Part shown: in pieces, positions 50,466 to 61,500 of the stretch
How the letters are laid out: every line of letters starts with the position of its first letter
Numbering within the stretch: position 1 is the stretch's first letter
Assembly (NCBI RefSeq): GCF_000237925.1
Contig: NW_017386026.1
Span: 2,232,001 to 2,296,000, forward strand
DNA: 64,000 nt
Origin: Schistosoma mansoni
Lineage: Eukaryota > Platyhelminthes > Trematoda > Strigeidida > Schistosomatidae
Direction of reading: 5' to 3'
Made by a program: the position numbers and the translations under genes
The notes under the pieces: model-generated
Told to the model about the DNA's origin: nothing
What the model saw: the letters and a program-made list of their open reading frames with translations, nothing else
The model's database searches: none

Positions 50466-51559
50466 GATAGAGTTATTGCGAAAAGTATGAAGACAATTAA
50501 TTTACGCACAAATATATAAACAAAAAGTATGGGGGGTTACTTAAATTGTCAGTAGCCAGTGTGTTCAAGTTTCGATCCCGTAATCCACAATTATAGGAAG
50601 TCAATAATTCCAAATATGACAGATATAATCCAAGATATTGTATATCCTTAACAATCACTCAATGTGGATATCATTGTGATCTGTAGATGTAGATATTGAC
50701 TGTATTAGATGTCTGTTATCGCATCAGCCGAGAAACAGAAATGTGTGTGCAGCAGTAAATTTATGAATGAAAATCAGTGTCATGTTAACTGAGAACGAAA
50801 CGGTAGCGAACGATCAGGGTCAAATGAAAACAAATATTTTACAGTCAAGAATAACAACTGTACAAACTATTAGGAACCATAAAAAGTGGGAAGAACAAAC
50901 ATTCAAAATATGTTAATGTTAACTATCCTCACGACCCAGTGTTTTGAGTCCGTCACACTCACGCGTAATCGAAATGTTGAAAATATGGACAGCATACGTC
51001 CTTACCCATCCGAAGTGTAATATAGTGCTGGTTAGCTTTAACTCCAAGGTTCTCTCTTTTATCTAGGTAACTTTGCAGGAAGTTTGGTCTTAACGCGATT
51101 TGCATCTCTCACACTTTTGCTGTGTCTTCACGCAACAAAAGTAGCATTTCTGATCTAAATAATCTGTTCTGAGCTTTACGTGCGGTAGATTACCTTTCTT
51201 TTTAAGTTTTACCAAACGTAACAGTTAACTGTGGTTTTGCCTCAGCTTACTATTCTGTTTTTCATTTTCTGGATGTCAAGGCTAGTCTCGGTTTATCCTA
51301 ACCTTTTGTACCACCCGATTTCACTCATTTTTGTCCATTTTTAGTTAACCGATTTTTGTTTTACAGTCATAGACTTTTGCTAGGATCTATGAAACAATTT
51401 ACGTCACTATAGTCATGAAGAATTCATGCACGCGACCCGGATGCCGTTTCGCTGTTACATCTGGTATGCAGTTTGAAAATTGCTTGGTTCCACAAAACGT
51501 GCATAGACCTTACAGTAACTGTTTACATTAGACGTAGAGGATGTGTTGCTGGCTAGTCA
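50466..51559. other. Intergenic between two retroelements
   Basis: No gene was recognised. The right part may be the 5' untranslated region of the CR1-type element that follows. Confidence 0.4.
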
Positions 51560-54500
51560 TTTACTGAAATCATATGGAAACGTAGGAATACTGTCTGGCC
51601 TACCGTATTGTGGGCGCAATCTGAACCGGAACACCCCTAGGGAATCTCGCGAAAAGTTTTCTCGATGAAAAAATATCATTGTGAAAGGTGTACCGGAAAA
51701 CATGGACCCTGACCATACAGACTCTAATATTCGGGAATGGAAATTCATCAAGCAGCCATTGAAGCTCAAAAACATATTGGCTCAACAAGTGGTGAGACTA
51801 GACAAGAAGGACAGGGATTCTAGACCCCGGTTGATGAAGATAACCTTCTCATCCTCCCATATAGCGGCTGCAACTCTGGGAGTATTTCGTGCTGACAGGT
51901 ACCGGTTGCCAATTTGAGTCCATATACATCCAGATAGTTCACATGACACCAGGATCACGCACAAAGGCAAGTTAGAGATGACCATTCAACTTGTGGACTG
52001 TCTAGATCATAAAAAATCATGAGAAGGATAGGGGCTACCAACTCAGGAAACCGTGTAGGTAGGATAATCAGGACAGGGAATCTCACGCGCTTCAAATTGA
52101 AAGCACAAGCTGCTTATATATGAACGCCGAGAGTTTTCTGAATAAAATGGATGAGCTCCGTGTACTCAGTAATGCTAACAATGCTCATCTGACAGGAATA
52201 TCTGAAACGTGAATGTCTTCTCCGTTTACGGACCAGTAGCTAGCAACACCCTAGATTTCTTTGTTTCGCAATGACAGGAAAACAGGAATTGGGGGTGAAG
52301 TAGCCCTATACTTGCGATCTTGCTTGGAGATACATCAAATTCACAACCAAGAGTTTATCGTTCTTGATGAACCCGTATGGTGCTCAGTAAGATTGTCTAC
52401 CACCTCGAGGTGTCTAGTTGGAGTCATATACAGGAAGCACACTGCTTACATCGAGTATGACAATCGTATGCTGGAAAGATTATACCTCTCTAGTAGTCTC
52501 GGATTCACCCATGTCCCGATCTAGGAGACTTCAATTTTCCTAAAGTCAATTTCGCGGAACAAACGTACATTGAAGGTGAAAACTCTACAGAAGCTCGGTT
52601 AATAATAATAGTAATAATTTATTCTCAAATAACAGATTGTTACATGAGGCATGCCGGTTTGCAGGCAAGATCAAATTGTTAAAGAAGTTACAATTTTCAC
52701 TGTTGAAAATTACTCAGCTGGGTTGATATTTCGTAAGATATGAATGTAAATGGATTTCGTAAGAAACATATCAATATCACACTTGGCGCACTTTATGGAG
52801 GTAGCGTTGCAACATACAACTGATGGTCGAGAATAGATACATGCGAAGTTGGGGGCTTTTAGAAGTTCCGAACTTATATCCCTCCGGAATATCTGAGGCT
52901 TTAATAACGGTGTAGGACGAAGTCACCCGTGCCATATCTGTTTTCGGTGGAGTATCTGCAGGAGGCTGAAAAAGGTTCTTCAACCTCATTGAGGATCAGG
53001 GATTATTCGAAAATATGAAGTCGGCGAATTGTTGGAGAAGCAGTTAGACGCCATAGCGCTAAGTCTGGATATTTACAAACGAAAGATTTCTTATTATTAA
53101 CCCCCCAATCCTGGCTCCCCTGGGGAAAAGCGATCACGCCATCATAGCCTTTAGTTTTATCAGCAAAACCGAATTAAGACATCCCACCAACAACAGGCGC
53201 TGGAATTTCAAGCGGTTGAATGTGTCGGCTTTACAGGACAATCAGTAGCAGGTGGATTGGGAAGTTCACCCTCAACTTGATGTGGATGTTCATTGGAACT
53301 TCTCGCTGCACACGAACTTATGTGCTACAAGGCAGTCTGTTCCTCAATCGGTCTCCGAAATCTACAAGAAACCTACAGCCATCATGAACCGCACTTTTCG
53401 TTTGCTAAGTCGCAAAAGGCACCGTCAAGCGAATATAAACGAACTGGTAGCAACGGAGCATACAGGCGATACAAACATGTAGGGAGCATGTGCACAAAGA
53501 CAATAAGAGAAGACAGGCTTCAGTACCAGGTAAAGCTTATCGATAAATTTATCTCTCATCCGAAAAGCTTATACCGTTATGAAGTCTCTTTTCGACAAGC
53601 CAGGACTGAAGTTTCCCAACTGCCAGGTCCTAATGACTCGACCAACAACGACAGTGATGCCGCTGACATTCCGGTTGAACAGTACTCTCGGACATTTCAA
53701 CCGACCCACACTAACTACTCTGATGAAAGCTTTATCTGCAACTCCACAGGACTTTTCGAAGTGAACCTGAGAGCTGACTTAATGTACCGGAAACTGCAGC
53801 ACTTAAAAAAGATACTTCATCTGGTCCGGATATGGTTCATTCTGCTATACTGAAGGAAGCAGCTTCAATCCTGGTAACACCGTTTAGCTGGCTCACATCA
53901 CACCAATGTTCAGAGGAGGTCGACGCAATGAAACTTCAAGCTACCGACTGATAGCTCTTCTCGCTATACCTTCAAAAATTATGAAGTCCCTGATATGCGA
54001 GGGTATACACAACTATTTATTATTCAAAAACTTCTTTTCTAACCAACAACATGATTTCAGGAAGGGTAACTTTCGTGTGAACAATCTCCTAACCGCGATG
54101 GACAGATGGAAAACCGTCCTTGATCTGAAGGGGAAAGTTAATGTCATATACCTCGACTTCTCAAAAGCTTTTGATAGGGCCAACCATATATGCCTCACCA
54201 ACGAACTCAGATGGATAAGTATCAAGCAACTTATTGGGGTCAGACTAAACTCTGCTTTTTATCACGCTACAGAATGTCCTAGTGGGATCTTTTTGAGATA
54301 ATTACTTAAACTTCTTCTTTTCTTGATTCATATAAATGATCTTCCAGAACAGGTATTGTCAGGCCTATTACTTTTTGCTGATGATGTGAAACTTTGGAGA
54401 GAGATACGCAACCAAGAGGATATACTGACACTTCAGGAGGATCTGACTCGACTTTAAAGTTGGGCAGATGACAACGGACTTACTTTTAACACTTCACAGT

Positions 54501-55290
54501 GCTAAGTAGTTCATCTGAGATATGTTGCAGACTACAGCTACAATTAAGGCAACTACCCTCTAGAAGTATCCCCGGTTGAAAAAGATTTAGGAGTGCTGGT
54601 ACCCTACGATATGAAGTTTTACGCTGTGACAAAAATGCCTTTCGAGTAAACATCGCATGGATATCATTGAAGCTTATTTTCGGTCGATTTAAGATGGACG
54701 AACTTTCCACATCATTTTCAACAGCTTCATTCTTCCTTATTTACAGTACGGAAACATAGTTTTTCCTTCCACACTCCAAAAGGATAAGGACACCCTGGAA
54801 TGTATCCAACGGCGAGCCACGAAATCAGTTTGGGGACTCAAATTCAAGTCTTATGAGAAGCTTCTCCAATTACTAAACCTCTACTCATTAGAGTACAGGC
54901 GTCTTAAAAGTGACTTTCTAATGGCTTACAACACCCTTAACACTTCTAGACACCCCCTTAAATACCTACTTAAGTTTAGCTCCAACACAAATCTAAGGGG
55001 TAACACCCAGAAACTGGAGACACAACTCAGCCTAATGGACTGTAGACACAACTTCTACTCCCTAAGAGTAGTCAAATGATGGAATTCACTGCCGGCTAAA
55101 CTAGTCCAAGCGACTTCTCAGGAGTCCTTTAAGAGAAGACTTGACGTAATCCTAAGGACTAAGGATAGTATCTTACTATGATTTACCGATTTCCTTTCCC
55201 TCTTTTATCGACAATATGCCTAGGTTCCGGACTGGAGGTATTGGCGATCCTCTGCTACTAGATAGGGACGCCTGTTAAGCGAAAGCTTCT
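51560..55290 (+). mobile_element. CR1-type non-LTR retrotransposon, near full span, inactive
   Basis: The first frame (about 51620-51915) encodes a nucleic-acid-binding-like ORF1 remnant (VVRLDKKD...PRLMKITFSSS). An endonuclease follows (HLTGISET, GGEVALYLRS, GDFNFPK, then SDHAIIAFSF near 53130). The RT includes YLDFSKAFDRANH (about 54150), LLLFADDVKLW (about 54370) and NGLTFN. The C-terminal part has LPYLQYGNIVF, LECIQRRATK and WNSLPAKLVQATSQESFKRR (about 55080). Stops and frameshifts occur throughout. A foreign piece splits the endonuclease at about 52605-53095. The element ends just upstream of ODR4. Confidence 0.82.
52605..53095 (-). mobile_element. Nested insertion inside the CR1-type endonuclease
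   Basis: Endonuclease text stops after GEDFSTEAR-like sequence at about 52603 and resumes at LAPLGKSDHA near 53105. Between them is unrelated DNA that on the minus strand ends in an ATT-repeat tail (TAATAATAATAG on the plus strand at 52601). The tail suggests a retroposed fragment inserted in reverse orientation. Its family was not identified. Confidence 0.55.
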
Positions 55291-55577
55291 TCTATTCCGT
55301 CCACAACCATATGAACCATTTGAACCTATATAATGAAATCGTTGGTTCATGATGATCAGGATGAGAAGATAGTTATGCGGATACTAACTATATTTTATTA
55401 ATATATACGTTAACTATTTACTACAACTGAATGTGGACAGACAGTATTGCAGCTGGTTGACTTTATTTTCTGATGTTGGACCACAGCCCTCCATTTAAAA
55501 TCTGGTGACACAGTTTGACCTTGAAGTGCTCAGTAACCTCCATCAGCGGACGATATCACTGAAGCGTTGCCCCAAGG

Positions 55578-58500
55578 ATGATTGCGGAGGTTTTGTTTGA
55601 CAATAGTTTTGCAGATCGTTTGATCTCTGTAGATGAGTTCCGTTGTGGAGTGATAATAGGCGGAGTGAGTTCGTCTTATTTATCCTTCATTTAGTAGCGG
55701 TTTGGTTCCCAGGAGTGTTTGTTCTTACCTATTGAAATTCCAAAGGATGACACTTCAGATGATCCACCTCATCGATCTGTTTCGCCCCGTATGATTGAGG
55801 ATTTAAGTGAAAAGTGGATTGCGTCACATTGTAGAAATCTTGCGCGAATGATTCCAGGAGGTGTTCATATAAGTGGGATTTGTTTGACTGTTCCTCATGG
55901 CGAATTCAACAGTCATACTAATCACATTCAAAAAGTAATCAGCTTTTGACTAACTGTCAGATCCTTTCTCATATATCGCGGGATGATACGCTCATGAACA
56001 AGTTTATTTGTTCAAAAAATACAGAGAAATTGGTGTTGGTAGCTGACCCCAAAACAAAAAAGTATGTTCTTTTGCAATTTATATTTTTTCCTAAGATTTC
56101 AATGCAAAGCTTCTGCTGCAGATGGATCTAATGTATGTTTTGCATGATATTATTCTATTTGACAGAATCAATTTCGAACAGTGGAAGTAAAGATTCGTCC
56201 CTTCATTGATCGATGGGTATCATTCAAAACTCATATACTACTTTCTTTGGAGACCCACTTACCATCTGATCGAAAAAAAGAGAAAATCTTGTATCAGCTT
56301 CAGGTATTCACAATTATTTTTAACCTAGGTATGCTCAAGCGCGTAGCTGGACCTGTGCTGTTGTACCCTCATTCACTCCTTCATATATTTAACTTTTAAG
56401 TATGTGTATATCCGATAAACTTAGAAATGGTTTGTTTTGTCACCACAGCATTATTTCATATGGTGACTATATATGTAATTGTGTAGTCTACAAGTTCACT
56501 CCATAAACGGTAAGACAATTGACTAGTTTTGAAAAATATGACGCAATGTGTAACTTCATCTATAGCAAATCTTTTAAAATCAAAAATCAAGGAGAAACTG
56601 GATTTTTTCATCAAATAGTGGTTTAAAAATATCGGCGACCGTGGGTCGGCTTGACAGGTAGACATCAATATTTTCCATGACTTGTATTAGGCCCCTGCCA
56701 CTGCGTCTAGCGTGGTGTATAGAGCATGTTAAGAAGCAGTTCAACTAGTCTATATTCTGTTTTCGACTAGTCTTCGCCAACGGCCAGAAATGAAGGTCGT
56801 TACCAAGCTTCCAATCATTGTTGAGGTTTTAATCAATTTCAAATAAAAATCAGTAAGGTTGCGATAAATTAGCTCCGAGGTGTTTAGTAGTAATTACCTA
56901 CCGCCCTGAGTCATGTGTGCTAGGTTCTGCATTTATAGCTGGCAGATTGTTAGCTGACCTTTTGATTAAGCTAGAATTTCGGGATTCGACTTGAGCGTAA
57001 CTAGTTTGGATTGTAAATCGTCCCAGCTTATGAAAAAATATGAAAATAGAGGAACCGAATTGGTTGGTGTCAGTCAGTCGGCTACAACGTAGGACCAGGC
57101 ACATATATGCATCGGTCCAAGTTGCCACACCTCATTGGCACAACAAGATGAGCACCAAATCCTTAGTAGTTACTTCAATGGTAGTATATAAAAGATTGTG
57201 TATAAGGATTTAGTACAAGAAGAAAGAATTAGTTGGTAGAAAGAAAGATATAAAGCAATTTTAATCTTGCGGTTTAAGGGAAGACAGAGTGCATACACCT
57301 GGGCCATTGTAATGGATTGTGAGCCATGTCACAGAGTCTCCAACCATTGGTTACGATAGTCACGAGGACCCCAACCAAGTAGTCTGCATCTAACGACACG
57401 GCTCAGACCAGAAGTTAGTGACTTCAAGGACTGATGCCACGTTGTGGTTTGGCTGCCCATCATTTTCTTCCAACCATCTCTAACACTAGTCAACATTGAG
57501 CGTCGTAGTAACACGTGGCCCAACCATCTCAGTCGATGAAGATTCACAACCTTATCAACTGATTTACCATCATTCCCTAATACCCTGCGTCTAACCTCAC
57601 TATTACTTACCCGGTGATCCCAGCAGATGCGAGCAATATTTGGAGATCTTGTCTTCCGTAGTTATTGAACCTAGGAAGACCACTCCGACTTAAGTTCTTA
57701 CCGTTATTTTCTTGATAATACCCTTATCACCGAATTATAGATTAATGTATTATTTACCCGTCTACAACTGTCATTGTATTCTTTCATCTAAAAGCGGTTT
57801 AATATCATGCATTGCTATTGAAGTGTATCGAACAAGTTCATTTTCATGGTAAGTATTGTATCCGTCCATTCATACAAAGCTTACTGTCTGCAGTAAACAC
57901 ATAATAGTTTTTTTTGCTCCCCACTTCTCATTTTATGGATATCCTTCAATTAACACCGGTTGAATTCTCAGTAATCAGTCTCTTACTCTGATTTATTGAG
58001 TGTTTCGTAGATGCTGATCGTATTGAATGGTTGGAGACAGGTTAATGTAGCGTGATAACAACTTCAGCTGTGTAAGTAGACTGGTGTTTCATTTTCTCGT
58101 GAGTCTAGAACTTAATACTACTCCTAGCATCAAATTAATTTTGCCGTATATTCCTTTTAGTTTTCGACTACTTCAGTTGCCATTGTTTTTGGTCCTTCAC
58201 TTATTCTTTTGTTACGTTTATAACATTGAAAAGTCAAATTGACGTATATTTGTACCAGTTTCTATTTTAGTATCATCTATAACTAGGTTAAGGAAGCGAA
58301 ATCCCTCTACTATATTTTCTGTAGTGAATATGCACCTCAGCAAAGTGTGAATGTATGGTAGGTAGACTGCATAATTTATGCTGTAAATGTAAGCCGTTTA
58401 CGGTAAGTTCAAACGAAATTCAAAAGTGCGAAATATACTTATTTGTCTATTTTTACGGACAAATTTATGTGAATAAAACTGCTCGTTAATCCATTCAGGA

Positions 58501-61500
58501 AGTGTAGAATTACTAGTATTACTAGTACTTTCATACTTTTTAAATGTATAATGTATATAAAACAAGTACAATCAAAGTAACCTATCATTTCATCATCGCT
58601 TTTAAGTGGTAAAAATTTCCGTTAAATTTTCAGGCTGCCGTCGAACCTTACCTTCAATCCTTGGTTACCGAAACACAGTTACTGATCAATGGCGAACTGC
58701 GTCAAGCTGATGAAAAATTACTAAAGGATATGGATTTTTCTGTACCCCTCGATGGCGACATCCAAAGCAAAAAGAACAAAAAATCGTCCAAGTCAAAGCG
58801 TTATGATTTACCTCTTGATGTAGATCACTCTTTGGTTACTTCGGCGGGGAGTAAGAAATATGCAGTTGCCAAGGGGTCCGTTAGTCCAGCTTTTACCCCA
58901 CTTGATATAGTAATTTTCGGACCACAGGTTAGTGACTTTCAAACCACTTCATATATCTGACAGTAGTCATCTGTGTTCAGAAGTTTTTCATCACATACTA
59001 GAGTATTATGAATCAGCTAATAGTAAAGGATGAGTCACCATGCAGCTAAAACAACATAAATACAATGAATCTTCAGCNNNNNNNNNNNNNNNNNNNNNNN
59101 NNNNNNNNNNNNNNNNNNNNNNNNNNNNNNNNNNNNNNNNNNNNNNNNNNNNNNNNNNNNNNNNNNNNNNNNNNNNNNNNNNNNNNNNNNNNNNNNNNNN
59201 NNNNNNNNNNNNNNNNNNNNNNNNNNNNNNNNNNNNNNNNNNNNNNNNNNNNNNNNNNNNNNNNNNNNNNNNNNNNNACCCACCTGTTTCGTTGTTCTTC
59301 AATATCGTTGATTACTTTGCCTTCCTTGTTTTTCACTGGTCTTTCTGGTTGACGGTAATTTCCAGCAAGTTTCTTTGTTGTATCATACAGTTGTCTCATG
59401 TTTCCCTCTCTTGCAGCCTTTTCCGCTGTCATCGCTAAATCTTCCACATATTTACGTTTGTCGGTCCTGATGCTCCTCTTCACTTGCTTGTTTGCCTCTG
59501 TGTATTCGGCTTGTGCCTTGGCTTTTTCTGCTCTTGTTCGGCTGATATTGATTGCTACCTTCTTGTTCCTCCTTGCTTCAATTTTATCCAGTGTACCAAC
59601 AGTGATCCATTCCTTGTGATGGTGCTTCTTTTGGCCCAGAACCTCCTGACATGTTGAAACGATTGCCTCCTTGATACCTTTCCAGCTGCTCTCTATGGTG
59701 GTTCCCTCTCCATTGAGTAGGTCATGAAAGGCCTCGAACCTGTTGCTGAGGGCTATGTTAAATTCGTTAAGTTTGTCAGCATCTCGAAGAAAGGCCGTGT
59801 TAAACTTTTGTGATGTTGTCCGCGCCATTGTCCAGTGCTTCTTGAGTTTTAGTTTCATCTTGGCGACCAGCAAATGGTGATCGGATGCTATATCAGCTCC
59901 TCTTCTGGTTCTCACATCCTCCATCGTCCTCCTGAACTTTTTGTTGATGCAGACATGGTCGATTTGATTTTGTGTAGTGTGATCCGGTGAAATCCAAGTG
60001 GCTTTGTGTATGTTTTTGTGTGGGAATATGGTGCCACCTATGACCAGTTTATTGAAGGCACATAGGTTTGCAAATCTCTCACCGTTTTCGTTCCTTCCTC
60101 CCAGTCCATGTTGTCCCATGACGTCTTCGTATCCAGTGTTGTCCTTTCCAACCTTGGCATTGAAATCTCCCATTAGAATGGTCAGGTCCTTGGTTGGGCA
60201 CTTCTCGAAGATTGACTGCAGCCTATCGTAGAATTGGTCTTTAGCGTCTTCATCGTAGTCGTTGGTCGGCGCATAGCATTGGATGATGTTCATTGTAATG
60301 CCCTCTCTCTTTGTTTTGAAGGAGGCTTTGATGATCCTCGGTCCATGAGATTCCCATCCTATAAGTGCATTTTGTGCTTTTCTAGACAGCATCAGTGCCA
60401 CTCCTTGTGTATGTGGGGCATTTTCTTCTTCATGACCGGAGTATAACAGAAGTTCTCCTGAAGACAGTCGTTGTTGTCCAACCTGCGTCCAATGTGTTTC
60501 ACTGATTCCAAGCACTTCCAGGTTGTATTTCCTCATTTCCGCAGAAATTTGGAAGACTCTGCCGGTCTCCCACATTGTCCGGACATTCCATGTACCTATA
60601 AAAATTGTCGCTCTGGTTGTAAGAAGGTGCATCGGCCTCATGACTTCCGAAGGAACTCGGCTTTCATCATGAGACGTCATTTTTCCTTCTACTCCCAGGG
60701 CAGAGTTTGAATGGTTTGAATGATTTTTTCTGGTTAGCGTTTTTTTAGCGAGTTGATTTTCTACGGGATGGGGTCGCTAACCCCATGCCCAACCCTCCTC
60801 CTTTACCCGGGCTTGGGACCGGCAGTAGCCCCTGGAGGAGCTACAGGCGGAGTTAAGGTTAAACACTAGGCCCCTATTATTATGGACTGTTATTTGGGAC
60901 ATGTTAGAGAAATGAAGTTGTAAATTAATTAGACTCTTACTTGTCACCCGGTCTTGGCATACGAACATGGTTATTTGGACCAGGTTTCATACATATTCTT
61001 TACTCTGAAGGCGGGATCGATTGTGAGGGCTTTCGTTAGTGAGGGAAGTGCGTAAACTGAAGAACGCTTACAAGGAATTATCTAAAATAAATACTTTGAG
61101 TGATATTGATCAATGAAGCTATGACCTAGTGAGTAATACACTCAACTTTCAATCACTAGGTGATGGGTTCAAACCCCATCCCACCTATTTCAGTTTGAGC
61201 AACCAGATAGTTTCACTAGTTCTCATATGTAAAGTACTCGCATCTGCACTTCGTAAACGACTTGCAGTAGGTGTTGGTCAAAACGTTTTAGTATGTTTAT
61301 TTGTCCAAAATACCGAGAATGTTACTCCGCACTAGCGACTCTGCATGACCTTAAAGCGTCTTATGACTCAATAATTACATGACATTACCTTGATTTGAAG
61401 GAATTACCGTACAAAGATAATAAGGGAGTAAAGTTTTGTTATACCGATATCATGGTAGCGAAAGCGAGCACTGTTCTCCATGTACGTCTACTGTTATTTC

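Noticed and set aside
59398-60710. Plus-strand frames of 70-79 codons
   Set aside because: They are antisense shadows of the intact RTE endonuclease frame.
61118-61190. Possible functional tRNA (CTTTCAA anticodon loop)
   Set aside because: The T arm is perfect, but the anticodon stem and acceptor stem do not pair, so it is listed as a tRNA-derived repeat only.
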